NCBI GenBank assembly: GCA_036381235.1
Contig: DASVDE010000035.1
Span: 1-36,016, forward strand
DNA length: 36,016 bases
Origin: DASVDE01 sp036381235
GTDB taxonomy: Bacteria > Actinomycetota > Thermoleophilia > Solirubrobacterales > 70-9
Direction of reading: 5' to 3'
Position numbers and translations under genes: made by a program. Positions within the stretch are counted from its first letter, which is position 1. Each line of letters starts with the position of its first letter. Of this stretch, positions 22,202 through 30,485 are shown piece by piece. The notes under the pieces were generated by a model. The model was not told the DNA's origin. It did not search any database and saw only the letters and a list, made by a program, of their open reading frames with translations.

Positions 22202-23317
22202 TCAGGGGCCGTACTGGTAGCCGATCTCGCAGCCGAACGGCCTTGCCCCATCGGGACCGCCGAGGCAGTGGTCCGGTTTCCCGGCACCACCGAAGAGGAA
22301 GTCGAAGTCGGGACCCCCGAACAGCTTGTCGGCGCTTGGACCGCCGAACAGCGAATCGATGCCGGCGCCGCCGAAGGCTACGTCCCTGCCGGCGCCGAGC
22401 TTGCCCTTGTCATCGTCGGCCCCTCCGTTGAACTTGTCGTTGCCGGCGCCCAGGCGGGCGGAGTCGTTCCCGGCGCCGCCGAAGAACTGGTTGATGCCGG
22501 AGCCGAAGACGGCTTTGTCATCGCCGCCGCCGCCGCTGAAGATTCCATTGCCCGCCGCAAACGTGGCCGAATCCGGGCCGCCGCCGCCGTTGAAAACGCT
22601 GTTACCCACACCGAAGATCGCCGTGTTGGCGCCGCCGCCGACCGTCACCACGCTGTTGCCGGCGCCGATGGTGACGCTGTTGGCGCCGTCGCCGAGGGTG
22701 ACCTTGTTGTGGCCATCGCCCGCGTTCACCTGATTGGCGCCGTCGCCGGCCGTGACTTTGTCGTTGCCGCTGCCCATATCGGCACTGTTGTTCCCCTCGC
22801 CGAGGTCGGCCTGATCGTCGCCCTCGTCATCCTCGACGTCGTCGTCCTCGTCACCCCCGGTGAAGCTGTCGTTTCCGGAGCCCAGTTGCGCCTCGATCGG
22901 CGGCGGCGCCTGCAGGGAGCCGGCGGTGAAGTGGGAGATGACCTTGTCGGCGCCGGTGCCCAGATATACGAAGACGCGTGTGATGAGTAGCCCGAAGCAC
23001 CGGACCTCCTTGTAAGGGGGACCCGAGCCGACGGCGCGGCACCCCGGGGGGAGCGGATCGAGAACGTCGTGGGTGATCACGTATTCCATGGTTTTGGGGT
23101 CGAAGGCGATCGTCACCAGGTCCGACGTTTTGCCTTTGTCGCCGTGGATCACCAGGTACTGGTTTTCCCCGAAGCCGGTCGGCTCGAACGTGATCGTCTG
23201 GAAGGCCGAACCAGTGGCCGGCAGGAAGAGAGCGCCGACGAAGAGCGCGACGCCGGCGGCGAGCGCCTTGACCAGCGCGGCCCTGCCCGGGATGCTGCTG
23301 CGGACTGGCTTCTCCAT
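22202..23317 (-). CDS. Secreted beta-roll (RTX-like, Gly/Asp repeat) protein
   Basis: 371 aa with an N-terminal signal peptide (LVKALAAGVALFVGALFLPA, cleavage near residue 38). After a ~100-residue lead domain, a Gly/Asn/Asp-rich region (about 140-350) repeats every ~9 residues: GSGNDSFTGG, GDGANQVNAG, GAGNSVVTVGG, GAGNDSARLG, GGPDFDFLFGG. Early and late repeats match the calcium-binding RTX nonapeptide. Middle repeats carry N-S/N-x instead of the calcium-binding Asp and may form a metal-free roll. There is a stretch of acidic residues (DEDDDVEDDEGDD) at about 152-164. A surface or matrix role is likely. No secretion ABC genes are adjacent and a Sec signal is present. Confidence 0.85.
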   Translation of the reverse strand: MEKPVRSSIPGRAALVKALAAGVALFVGALFLPATGSAFQTITFEPTGFGENQYLVIHGDKGKTSDLVTIAFDPKTMEYVITHDVLDPLPPGCRAVGSGPPYKEVRCFGLLITRVFVYLGTGADKVISHFTAGSLQAPPPIEAQLGSGNDSFTGGDEDDDVEDDEGDDQADLGEGNNSADMGSGNDKVTAGDGANQVNAGDGHNKVTLGDGANSVTIGAGNSVVTVGGGANTAIFGVGNSVFNGGGGPDSATFAAGNGIFSGGGGDDKAVFGSGINQFFGGAGNDSARLGAGNDKFNGGADDDKGKLGAGRDVAFGGAGIDSLFGGPSADKLFGGPDFDFLFGGAGKPDHCLGGPDGARPFGCEIGYQYGP

Positions 23318-23382
23318 CCGTCGCCTTAGCCTAGTTGGTAGTTCCCTGAATTTGACGAGCGAGGGTACGATCGTCGGCGATC

Positions 23383-24273
23383 GTGACCGTCACCCCTGAG
23401 GACGCCTACTACTTCCCCCCGGGCCGCTCGATGGCGCGCCGCGTGCACGGCGACCGGGCGGTCGGGCTGCTCTATGGGCAGCGGGCGCTGCTTATCGGGG
23501 CGCTGGAGCCCCTCACCTACACCGGCACGATGCTCTCGACCCGCTCCGCCGACCGGCCGTTCGAGCGCCTGGTCCGCACCGCGAAGATCCAGGAGACCGT
23601 CTTCCTCGGCACTCGCGAGGAAGCCGACAGGGAGCTGGAGAAGGTGCGGCGCCTGCACGAGCGGATCAACGGCACCTTGCCCGAAGCGGTCGGCAGGTTC
23701 CCGGCCGGCACCGCCTACTCGGCTCTCGACCCCGAGCTGATGCTGTGGACGCTGGCCGTGATCGCCGACTCGGGCCGGGAGATGTACGAGACGATGGTGC
23801 GGCCGCTGACCGAAGCGGAGCGCGATGCCCTCTGGCAGGACTACCTGCGCTTCGGCGAGCTGTTCGGGATGCCGCGCGAGGTGGCGCCGGCCAGCCACCG
23901 CGAGTTCGCAGCCTGGCTGGGGGAGCGGCTCGCAGATCCAGATCTGGGAACGACTCCGCACGGGCTGGAGATGGCACCGCTGGTCGCCTTCCGCCAACCG
24001 GTTCCGGCGGCGGCGCGCGGCAACATCGCGGTGCAGAACCTGATCATCAAGGGAACGCTGCCGCCGCGGGTGCGGGAGATCTTCGGCATCCCCTGGACCC
24101 GCGCGCACGAGACCGGCTTCCGCTCGCTGGCCGCCGCTCATCGCCGCACGCGGCGCTTCTTCCCTCGCCCCATGCGGCGCGGCCGAAACGACGTCTTCTT
24201 CGACGTGGTCTCCAAAACGGAGCGCCGGCGCGGCGGCACCAAGACTCCGACGCTGCACACCGGCGCCGCCTGA
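23383..24273 (+). CDS. MpaB/DUF2236-family oxygenase-like protein
   Basis: 296 aa of the DUF2236 (MpaB/latex-clearing-protein-like) family, all-helical proteins that bind haem in characterised members. Visible marks: GRSMARRVHGDRAVGLLYGQRALLIGALEPLTYTG, ETVFLGTREEADRELEKVRRLHERINGT (the RxxHxxINGT-like motif), TAYSALDPELMLWTLAVIADSG with conserved D-P-x-L-x-W, and the DYLRFGELFGMP segment. Substrate unknown. GTG start; the next in-frame start is far into conserved sequence, so GTG 23383 is preferred. Divergent from the beta-roll gene with a 65-bp spacer. Confidence 0.85.
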   Translation: MTVTPEDAYYFPPGRSMARRVHGDRAVGLLYGQRALLIGALEPLTYTGTMLSTRSADRPFERLVRTAKIQETVFLGTREEADRELEKVRRLHERINGTLPEAVGRFPAGTAYSALDPELMLWTLAVIADSGREMYETMVRPLTEAERDALWQDYLRFGELFGMPREVAPASHREFAAWLGERLADPDLGTTPHGLEMAPLVAFRQPVPAAARGNIAVQNLIIKGTLPPRVREIFGIPWTRAHETGFRSLAAAHRRTRRFFPRPMRRGRNDVFFDVVSKTERRRGGTKTPTLHTGAA

Positions 24274-24282
24274 CCGGCTCGG

Positions 24283-25047
24283 TCAGCTCCGAACGCCGCA
24301 AAACCGCAGAAAGGTGCCGACGAGCCTGGTGCCGTCGTCGAACTCGAACCGGCCTTGCGCCTGCAGGCGCCCGTTGGCGCAGCGGGCATTGACGAAGCTG
24401 AGACGCTCCCCCCGATAGGTCCATTTGCGCCCGATTTTCAGCGAGCCCGCGACCGGCACCCCATAGCCGTCGGCGATCTCCGGGATTCTCGTATCGGTCC
24501 GATAGCCGTAGACACCCTTGTGGATCCGCTTGATCTCGATTGGCACGACGAATGCCGTGGCCACCGGCACCGTCGTATAGGCGTGGGCGATAACCGTGTC
24601 GTTGCCGTGCTTCCTGGGACCGTTGAAGAGCGTGATCGGCGATGAGATCGGGAACTGCGCCTGACCCGGGAACTTGACGATCGCGCGGCCACGCCCCCTG
24701 CCGACGATCGAGCCGCGGCATATCCGGCGCGCGGTCGCGACGGTGGTCGTCTGCAGCTCCCCGGCGGTGCAGACAGGCAGGCCCCTGCGTTCCACCGAGC
24801 CATGGCGATCGTACTCGAGGGAGATCGTCTCCAGAATCGGCGGCAACTGGCCGGAGATGGTCGAGATCCTGCCGCCCCCGTGGAGGGTGATCGGCGCGTC
24901 ATGGTCGCGAGGCAGCACTCTGGGCGTGAAGCCGCCGTGGGCGGTGATCAGGAGGTCGCCCGCACGCAGCTTCACCGCCCCCGCGTCGCCGGCAACGGCG
25001 CCCGCGACCAGCAATCCAAGCGCGAGTGTGAGGGTCTTCCTCTGCAC
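24283..25047 (-). CDS. Secreted hypothetical protein
   Basis: 254 aa with a signal peptide (TLTLALGLLVAGAVAGDAGA, residues 5-24). The mature region begins VKLRAGDLLITAHGGFTPRV and is rich in beta strands. It has four Cys (VCTAGEL, RICRGS, ARCANG, RFCGVRS) spaced for two disulfides. I recognise no functional family; comparable proteins are frequent in Thermoleophilia. It lies between the convergent MpaB-like gene (9 bp) and tRNA-Val (6 bp from its start). No partner gene is apparent. Confidence 0.72.
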   Translation of the reverse strand: MQRKTLTLALGLLVAGAVAGDAGAVKLRAGDLLITAHGGFTPRVLPRDHDAPITLHGGGRISTISGQLPPILETISLEYDRHGSVERRGLPVCTAGELQTTTVATARRICRGSIVGRGRGRAIVKFPGQAQFPISSPITLFNGPRKHGNDTVIAHAYTTVPVATAFVVPIEIKRIHKGVYGYRTDTRIPEIADGYGVPVAGSLKIGRKWTYRGERLSFVNARCANGRLQAQGRFEFDDGTRLVGTFLRFCGVRS

Positions 25048-25053
25048 GAGAAA

Positions 25054-25126
25054 TGGGCGGTGCTGGGCTCGAACCAGCGGCCTCCTGCGTGTAAGGCAGG
25101 CGCTCTCCCGACTGAGCTAACCGCCC
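25054..25126 (-). tRNA. tRNA-Val (TAC)
   Basis: Minus-strand cloverleaf: acceptor GGGCGGT pairing with ACCGCCC, D-arm AGCTCAGTCGGGAGAGC, anticodon stem CTGCC/GGCAG-type with loop CTTACAC giving anticodon TAC, T-arm GCTGGTTCGAGCCCAGC, discriminator A. 73 nt; CCA not encoded. Confidence 0.96.
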
Positions 25127-25222
25127 CGGTAGGGCCGATGCTACCCGGCCCTTGAACCCCTACGCCACAGCGAAGTCGCGGGGAAGATCGGGGTGCGGGT
25201 CGCGCGATGGGAGAATCCGGGC

Positions 25223-25552
25223 GTGGATACTTCGGTCTTCTGGCGGGCGGCAGCCTTACAGCTCGTGGCTGTGGCGGCGCTCTCGATAGCCCTGGGGCTG
25301 GCGCTCCCCCACGACTTCTTTGAGGACTGGGGTTGGCTGGCCGGACCTGCGGCATGGATGCTGTGCGCCGCGTTCACGGGGAGAGTGTTGGGATTGGCGT
25401 TGGCGCCGACCCTGATCGGAGCTGCGCTGGCCGGGATTCCCAGCGCGATCGCCGTCGTCTTCGGCCTGCATTGGCTCGGCGCCGCCGTGGCCGTGCTGGT
25501 ATTCGCCGCCTGGTGCGGACGCCTCCCCAGGGAAGGCGCGGCATGGACTTAG
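25223..25552 (+). CDS. Small integral membrane protein
   Basis: 109 aa from GTG 25223 with three or four hydrophobic helices: AALQLVAVAALSIALGLAL, WLAGPAAWMLCAAF, VLGLALAPTLIGAALAGIPSAIAVVFG and WLGAAVAVLVFAAW. I do not recognise the family. An earlier GTG at 25193 would add ten polar residues. The later start is preferred because GGGAGA lies about 9 nt upstream. The stop overlaps the SDR gene start by 10 bp, so the two are coupled. Confidence 0.65.
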   Translation: MDTSVFWRAAALQLVAVAALSIALGLALPHDFFEDWGWLAGPAAWMLCAAFTGRVLGLALAPTLIGAALAGIPSAIAVVFGLHWLGAAVAVLVFAAWCGRLPREGAAWT

Positions 25553-26298
25553 GCTTGGAGGGGCGAGTGGCGCTGGTGATGGGCGCCAGTCGCGGGATCG
25601 GAAAAGGAATCGCCGCCGCCCTGGCCGGTGAGGGCGCTCGCGTGGCGATCGCCAGTCGCTCTGCCGAGAGCCTGGCCGAGGCCGCTGCGCAGATCGTCGG
25701 CGACGTGACTCCGTTCGTCGCCGACGCGTCCGATCTCGATCGGCTTGCGGCCCTGCCGGGCGAGGTCGCCGAAGCCCTGGGCCCGGTCGAAATCCTCGTC
25801 GCCAACACCGGCGGCCCGCCGTTTGGGGGTGCGCTCGATCATGGGCTGGAGGATTGGCAGCGCGCCTATCGCTCGCTCGTCCTGGCGCCAAGGGTGCTGG
25901 CCGGCGCCGTCATCCCCGGCATGCGCGAGCACGGTTGGGGGCGCATCGTCAACGTCGGCTCCAGCTCCACCCGCGAGCCGATCCCCGGCCTCAACCTCTC
26001 CAACTCACATCGCATGGCCGCGGTCGGCTTCCTCAAGACGCTGTCGCGGGAGATAGCGGCCGACGGGATCACCGTCAACACCGTCGCGACCGGGCGCTTC
26101 GCGACCGAGCGGCTCGCCGCCAATGCCGGCTCGATGGAGGCGGCAGAGGAAGCCGCAAAGGAGACGATTCCCGCCGGGCGTCTTGGCCGACCGGAGGAAT
26201 ACGGCGATCTCGTCGCCTTCCTCTGCTCCGAGCGCGCCGCCTATGTGACCGGCGCCGTCATCCCGATCGACGGCGGATTGCTGCACTCGGCTTTCTAG
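25543..26298 (+). CDS. Short-chain dehydrogenase/reductase with altered active site
   Basis: 251 aa SDR-fold protein. Cofactor loop is GASRGIGKG (14-22), with the structural NTGGPP (88-93) in place of NAG and the catalytic-strand Ser in NVGSSSTREP (137-146). The usual YxxxK is absent: NLSNSHRMAAV places Asn154 and Met158 where Tyr and Lys should be. The C-terminus is classical (EYGDLVAFLCSERAAYVTGA, then IPIDGG). This matches an atypical FabG-like subgroup; a redox reaction by the standard mechanism is unlikely and the function is unknown. ATG chosen inside the membrane-protein end. The end overlaps convergent lysS by 4 bp. Confidence 0.88.
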   Translation: MDLGLEGRVALVMGASRGIGKGIAAALAGEGARVAIASRSAESLAEAAAQIVGDVTPFVADASDLDRLAALPGEVAEALGPVEILVANTGGPPFGGALDHGLEDWQRAYRSLVLAPRVLAGAVIPGMREHGWGRIVNVGSSSTREPIPGLNLSNSHRMAAVGFLKTLSREIAADGITVNTVATGRFATERLAANAGSMEAAEEAAKETIPAGRLGRPEEYGDLVAFLCSERAAYVTGAVIPIDGGLLHSAF

Positions 26299-27788
26299 GC
26301 CCCAGGCGCCTCGCGCATCGAGGGGAAGAGGATCACGTCGCGCAGAGTTTTGGTGCCGGCCAGGATCATCATCAGCCGGTCGACCCCGAGGCCGCAGCCG
26401 CTGGCCGGCAGCATCCCGTACTCCAGGGCGCGTACGAACTCCTCGTCGTGCTGGTGCGGGCTCTCCTCCGCCCCCTTCTCCTGGCGCTCGCGCTGCTCGA
26501 CGAAGCGGCGGCGCTGCTCGACCGGGTCGTTGATGTCGGTGCCGCCGCCGACGATCTCCATCCCGGCGACGATCCCGTCGAAGGCTTCGCCGATCAGCTC
26601 CGGGTGGTCGGCCTGGGGCTTGACCAGCGGCCAGATGTCAAGGGGCAGGTCGACGATGAAGGTCGGCTGGATCAGCTTCGGCTCGACCAGCTTGCCCTGC
26701 AGCCTGTCGGCGAGCGCGGCCCAGTCGTCGCCGGGTTCGGCGTCCTCGCCGACGATCTCCGCCAGCTCGTCGCGGCTGCACTCGACGATGTCGACGCCGG
26801 TCTCCTCGCGGATCGCGTCGCGCAGCGTGATCCGCTTCCAGGGAGTCGCGAAGTCGATCGGCTCGCCGCGGGCGCGCTGCACCTTCGTCGTGCCGAGCAC
26901 CCGCTCGACGACGCCGGCGACCAGCTCCTCGGCGAACTCCATCACGCCGTTGTAGTCGGCGCAGCTGACGAACCACTCCAGCATCGTGAACTCGGGGTTG
27001 TGCTGAGGGGACATCCCCTCGTTGCGGAAGAACTTCCCCAGCTCATAGACGTCCTCGAAGCCGCCGACGATCGCCCGCTTCAGGTACAGCTCGGTCGCGA
27101 TGCGCAGAAAGAGGTGGCGGTCAAGGGCGTGGTGGTGAGTCTTGAAGGGACGGGCCGCGGCGCCGCCGGGAAGGCGCTGCAGGATCGGCGTCTCCAGCTC
27201 GACGTAGCCGCGCTCGTTCATGTGTTCGCGGATCGCGGCGAGCACCTTCGCCCGCAGCGCGAACACCTCGCGCGACTCCTCGTTGGCCATTAGGTCGAGC
27301 TCCCGCTGGCGGTAGCGCGTCTCGACGTCGGAGATGCCGTGGAAGAGGTCGGGTGGGTCGCGCAGGGCCGGGGCGAGGAGGACGCACTCGCGCACCCCCA
27401 GCGCCAGCTGGCCGCGCTGGGTCACGTAGAGGTCACCCTCGACGCCGACCATGTCGCCGATGTCGAGGTCCTGGATGCGCGCGTAGGCCTCTTCGCCGAG
27501 CGAGTCGAGACGGGCGTAGGCCTGGATCGTCCCGGAGAGGTCGCGGACGTCGAAGAAGGTTGTCTTGCCGTGACCGCGGCGAGCGGTCAGCCGCCCCGCG
27601 ACGCGATAGGTGAACTCGGAGTGGTCACCAGGCCCCAGCGCCTCGGGGTCGTGCTCGGCGAAGATCTCGGCGACCTTGGTGCGCCCGGGGAAGGAGTGCG
27701 GGAAGGGATCGACGCCCGCGGCGCGCAGCCGCTCCACCTTTGCGCGCCGCTCACCCTCGGTCGAGCCCTCCCGAGGCTCCACACTCAT
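26295..27788 (-). CDS. lysS: Lysyl-tRNA synthetase, class II
   Basis: 497 aa, normal LysRS-II length. The N-terminal OB-fold anticodon-binding domain (about 55-150: YRVAGRLTARRGHGKTTFFD, VRDLSGTIQAYARL) precedes the class II catalytic core: motif 1 (EREHMNERGYVELETPILQ-like), motif 2 FRNEGMSPQHNPEFTMLEW (about 262-280) and motif 3 GCGLGVDRLMMILAG near the C-terminus. It charges tRNA-Lys with lysine in the cytoplasm. Its ATG overlaps the prmC stop by 4 bp. It is the last gene of the lgt-prmC-lysS operon. Confidence 0.98.
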   Translation of the reverse strand: MSVEPREGSTEGERRAKVERLRAAGVDPFPHSFPGRTKVAEIFAEHDPEALGPGDHSEFTYRVAGRLTARRGHGKTTFFDVRDLSGTIQAYARLDSLGEEAYARIQDLDIGDMVGVEGDLYVTQRGQLALGVRECVLLAPALRDPPDLFHGISDVETRYRQRELDLMANEESREVFALRAKVLAAIREHMNERGYVELETPILQRLPGGAAARPFKTHHHALDRHLFLRIATELYLKRAIVGGFEDVYELGKFFRNEGMSPQHNPEFTMLEWFVSCADYNGVMEFAEELVAGVVERVLGTTKVQRARGEPIDFATPWKRITLRDAIREETGVDIVECSRDELAEIVGEDAEPGDDWAALADRLQGKLVEPKLIQPTFIVDLPLDIWPLVKPQADHPELIGEAFDGIVAGMEIVGGGTDINDPVEQRRRFVEQRERQEKGAEESPHQHDEEFVRALEYGMLPASGCGLGVDRLMMILAGTKTLRDVILFPSMREAPGA

Positions 27789-28621
27789 CGCACGAAGCCG
27801 AAGGTCACCCGCTCGCCACCCATGTAGTCGCTCAGAGTCTCGGCGTCGCGCAAGAGCTCCCGCATGGTGGGGCCGTGGTGGGTGTCATGCTCGAAGGCGA
27901 CCCGCCAGCCGGACGGGATCTCGGCGAGGACACCGCGAATCACGCCGAGGCCGTCGGAGCCACAGTCCCCCGTGACGGCGATCCGCGGCTCGCGCCGGAT
28001 CTCCGGCGAGCGCTCGAAGATCGTCTCGTCGGTGACGTAGGGAAGGTTGGCGAGAACCATGTCGACGTCCTCCTCGAGCATGGAGTCGGGCAGGCCCTCC
28101 TCCACGGTGACCTCGAGGTCCAGTCCCAGCCGCTCTGCGTTCTCGCGGGCGGCCGCGGCGGCCTCCGGTGAGAGGTCGGAGGCGGTGACGTTCAGGTCGG
28201 GGCGCTCGTTGAGCAGGGCCAGCGCCACAGCGCCCGAGCCGGTTCCCACCTCATGGACGCGCGCACCCTCGGGCAGCTCGATGGCGACCTCGACCAGCAG
28301 CCCGGTCTCCCGCCGCGGGATCAGGACCCTCTCGTCGACCGCGACCTCGATCCCGCGGAACTCCTCGCGACCGAGGATGTAGGCGAGCGGCTCGTGGCCC
28401 GCCCGTCGCCGCACAAAGCCCTCGATCGCGGCGGCGTTCTCGGCGGTCAGCTCGATCTCGCCATCGGCCTCCAGCTGGGACGGGTCGGCCCCGAGCACGT
28501 CGGCGACGAGCGCCGCGGCGTCGGCGCGCGGCTCCTCGCAGCCGGCGGCGGCGATCGCCTCGGCAGCCGCCTCGATCGCGGCGGCAACTGTCGTCTCGTT
28601 TTCGATGCCTACAGGCTCCAC
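27785..28621 (-). CDS. prmC: Release-factor glutamine methyltransferase
   Basis: 278 aa, usual HemK/PrmC size. The helical N-terminal domain contains GHEPLAYILGREEFRGIEVAVDERVLIPRRET (75-106), diagnostic for PrmC. The Rossmann domain has VGTGSGAVALALL (125-137) and an acidic SDLSPEAAAAA. The catalytic NPPY tetrapeptide is NLPY here (Asn192-Leu-Pro-Tyr195), a conservative change that keeps Asn, Pro and Tyr. It methylates the Gln of the GGQ motif of release factors RF1/RF2. It overlaps lysS by 4 bp and lgt by 1 bp. The first base of motif I is Glu rather than Asp (HEVGTG). Confidence 0.94.
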   Translation of the reverse strand: MEPVGIENETTVAAAIEAAAEAIAAAGCEEPRADAAALVADVLGADPSQLEADGEIELTAENAAAIEGFVRRRAGHEPLAYILGREEFRGIEVAVDERVLIPRRETGLLVEVAIELPEGARVHEVGTGSGAVALALLNERPDLNVTASDLSPEAAAAARENAERLGLDLEVTVEEGLPDSMLEEDVDMVLANLPYVTDETIFERSPEIRREPRIAVTGDCGSDGLGVIRGVLAEIPSGWRVAFEHDTHHGPTMRELLRDAETLSDYMGGERVTFGFVR

Positions 28622-29406
28622 TACGCCGAACTCGCCTCCTTGGCTTGGAACACGCGGACGCTGAGAGTACCGTGGCGGCGCTTGACGACGTAGATCCAGA
28701 CCGCGCCGGCGACCATCATCCCCAGGCTCTCGAACTGCGCGGTGGTAAGGCCGAGCGCCGCCTCGTCGTTGCGACGCAGGAACTCGACCAGGAAGCGCTC
28801 CGCCCCGGCGTAAAGGAGATAGAGGGCGAAGAGAACGCCGGCCCGGACCCGGTCGCGCAGCTGCCAGAGGACGAAGGCACCGAAGCCCATGACCAGCGTC
28901 TCGTAGACCGGGGTCGGGTGGACCTTCTCGGTGGTGGGAACGGTGCCGTCGGGGTAGGACATCGCCCAGGGGCCGTCCCAGGCCTTGCCGTAGTCGCCGT
29001 CGCCGGAGAGCTGGCAGCCGATGCGGCCGACAGCGTAGCCAAGCGCCAGAGCCGGGGCCGCCATGTCAAGCAGCGCCAGCCGCAGGAAGCCGCGCCACCA
29101 GGCCCACAGCAACACGGCAAGGGCGCCGCCGAGGGCGCCGCCGTACCAGACCAACCCGGAACCGGAGAAGAGGTTGCCCAGCAGGTCGTCCTTGACGCTG
29201 TCGTAGTTCTGGACGATGAAGTAGACGCGCGACCCGATCACGCCACCGATCAGCGCGGCGAAACCCATCTCATAGGCCCAGTCGACCGGCTTGCCGATCT
29301 CCTTCATCCGTTTGGCGATCAACCAGCCGGCCGAGAGAAAGGCAAGCGCAAACATCAACCCGAAGGTCTGCAGTGTGATCGGGCCGATGTTGAGCTCGGG
29401 ATACAT
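28621..29406 (-). CDS. lgt: Prolipoprotein diacylglyceryl transferase
   Basis: 261 aa integral membrane enzyme with about seven hydrophobic segments (LMFALAFLSAGWLIA, MGFAALIGGVIGSRVYFIV, WYGGALGGALAVLLWAWW, LDMAAPALALGYAVGRIGCQ and others). The Lgt signature is AVGRIGCQLSGDGDYG (about 125-140), with the conserved Arg, and the usual N-G-E replaced by S-G-D. It transfers diacylglycerol from phosphatidylglycerol to the lipobox Cys of prolipoproteins. First gene of the operon with prmC and lysS (1-bp overlap). It begins 7 bp after the 3' end of tRNA-Glu, which is on the same strand and may share transcription. Confidence 0.95.
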   Translation of the reverse strand: MYPELNIGPITLQTFGLMFALAFLSAGWLIAKRMKEIGKPVDWAYEMGFAALIGGVIGSRVYFIVQNYDSVKDDLLGNLFSGSGLVWYGGALGGALAVLLWAWWRGFLRLALLDMAAPALALGYAVGRIGCQLSGDGDYGKAWDGPWAMSYPDGTVPTTEKVHPTPVYETLVMGFGAFVLWQLRDRVRAGVLFALYLLYAGAERFLVEFLRRNDEAALGLTTAQFESLGMMVAGAVWIYVVKRRHGTLSVRVFQAKEASSA

Positions 29407-29413
29407 GGAGAAA

Positions 29414-29485
29414 TAGCCCCGCCGGGAGTCGAACCCGGGCTAACAGGTTGAAAACCTGTCGTGCTAACCGTTACACCACGGGGCC
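29414..29485 (-). tRNA. tRNA-Glu (TTC)
   Basis: Minus-strand cloverleaf: acceptor GGCCCCG pairing with CGGGGCT (first pair G-T), D-arm GTGTAACGGTTAGCAC, anticodon stem ACAGG/CCTGT with loop TTTTCAA giving anticodon TTC, T-arm CCCGGGTTCGACTCCCGG, discriminator A. 72 nt; CCA not encoded. Confidence 0.95.
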
Positions 29486-29516
29486 GCGATGGGAATTGTC
29501 CCAGGCGCGCGCCGGC

Positions 29517-30404
29517 TCAGTCCTTCAACAGCATCTCCAGCAGCGCTTTCTGGGCGTGGAGGCGGTTCTCGGCCTGGTCCCAGACGGCTGAGCGATCGCC
29601 GTAGAGGACCTCTGCGGTGATCTCCTCGCCGGGGTGGGCGGGGAGGCAGTGCAGGACGACGGCGCGGTCGGCGGCGGCGTCGAGCAGGTCGGAGTCGACC
29701 CGGAACGGAGCGAGGTCGGCGCGGCGGCGGTCGGCCTCGGCCTCATCGCCCATGCTGACCCAGACGTCGGTGTAGATCGCGTCGGCGCCGGAGGCGGCAG
29801 CACGGGGGTCGTCGGTCAGCTTGGCCCCGTGGCCTTCCTCCAGCTGATAGCCGGACGGCGCCGCAATGACCACCTCCATCCCGGCCAGCTCCCCCGCGAT
29901 CGCCAGCGAACGGGCGACGTTGTTGCCGTCGCCGACGTAGGCGAGCCGCAGACCCTGGAGGTCGTCGAAGCGCTCGCGCAGGGTGAGCAGGTCGGCGAGC
30001 GCCTGGCATGGGTGGTGCAGCGGGGTCAGCCCATTGACGACCGGCACCTCCGAGGCGGCGGCCAGTTCCGCGACCGCCTCGTGGGAGCCGGAGCGGATCG
30101 CGATCGCGTCGACGTAGCGCGACAGCACCCGTGCCGTGTCGCCGATCGACTCGCCGCGGCTGATCTGCAGTTCGTCGCCGCGCAGGACGATCGGCGTCCC
30201 ACCAAGCTCCGCAACCCCGACCTCGAAGGAGATCCGCGTCCGCGTCGAGGGCTTCTCGAAGACGAGAGCGACGCTGCGGCCGGCCAGCGCCTCGGCGCCG
30301 ACACCGTCGCGCCTGCCCGCTTTCAGCTCAAGCGCCCGGTCGAGCAGCTTGCCCAGCTCGAACGCCCCCAGCTCTTCGCCTGTGAGGAAGTGCCTTGTTG
30401 TCAT
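29517..30404 (-). CDS. argF: Ornithine carbamoyltransferase
   Basis: 295 aa, normal length. Carbamoyl-phosphate site EKPSTRTRISFE (50-61) with the STRTR motif, HHPCQALADL in the middle with the HPCQ motif, and the ornithine-side HCLPAHPGEEI near the C-terminus. It makes citrulline from ornithine and carbamoyl phosphate in arginine synthesis. The rest of the arg pathway is not in the window. ATG at 30404; divergent from the endonuclease-like gene with an 81-bp spacer. No ARG-box operator was recognised. Confidence 0.97.
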   Translation of the reverse strand: MTTRHFLTGEELGAFELGKLLDRALELKAGRRDGVGAEALAGRSVALVFEKPSTRTRISFEVGVAELGGTPIVLRGDELQISRGESIGDTARVLSRYVDAIAIRSGSHEAVAELAAASEVPVVNGLTPLHHPCQALADLLTLRERFDDLQGLRLAYVGDGNNVARSLAIAGELAGMEVVIAAPSGYQLEEGHGAKLTDDPRAAASGADAIYTDVWVSMGDEAEADRRRADLAPFRVDSDLLDAAADRAVVLHCLPAHPGEEITAEVLYGDRSAVWDQAENRLHAQKALLEMLLKD

Positions 30405-30473
30405 CAGAGGTTCGCGTCTCGCTCAGTCACGATGAATCAGATATGGACGTTCCTTCGCTCACGCTCACGGGTT

Positions 30474-30479
30474 GATACT
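30474..30479 (+). promoter_or_regulatory. Candidate -10 element of a leaderless transcript
   Basis: GATACT (30474-30479, in TTGATACTAAG) is a TANNNT-like -10 box with 6 bp between it and the GTG at 30486. Transcription would start at the start codon, giving a leaderless mRNA as is common in actinobacteria. It also explains the lack of a ribosome site. The -35 is not clear. Confidence 0.4.
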
Positions 30480-30485
30480 AAGCGG

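Noticed and set aside
22378..22900. Regular triplet-like repeat in DNA (GCCGCC/GGCGCC runs), possible CRISPR or satellite
   Set aside because: It is the coding of Gly/Asp/Asn beta-roll repeats, with no conserved DNA repeat-spacer structure.
23352..23371. TTGACG and TACGAT as a promoter of the MpaB-like gene
   Set aside because: The spacing of 8 bp is too short for a sigma-70 type promoter.
29634..30485. Open extension upstream of the EEP-family gene
   Set aside because: It is antisense to argF, whose motifs are unmistakable. The EEP fold begins right after GTG 30486.
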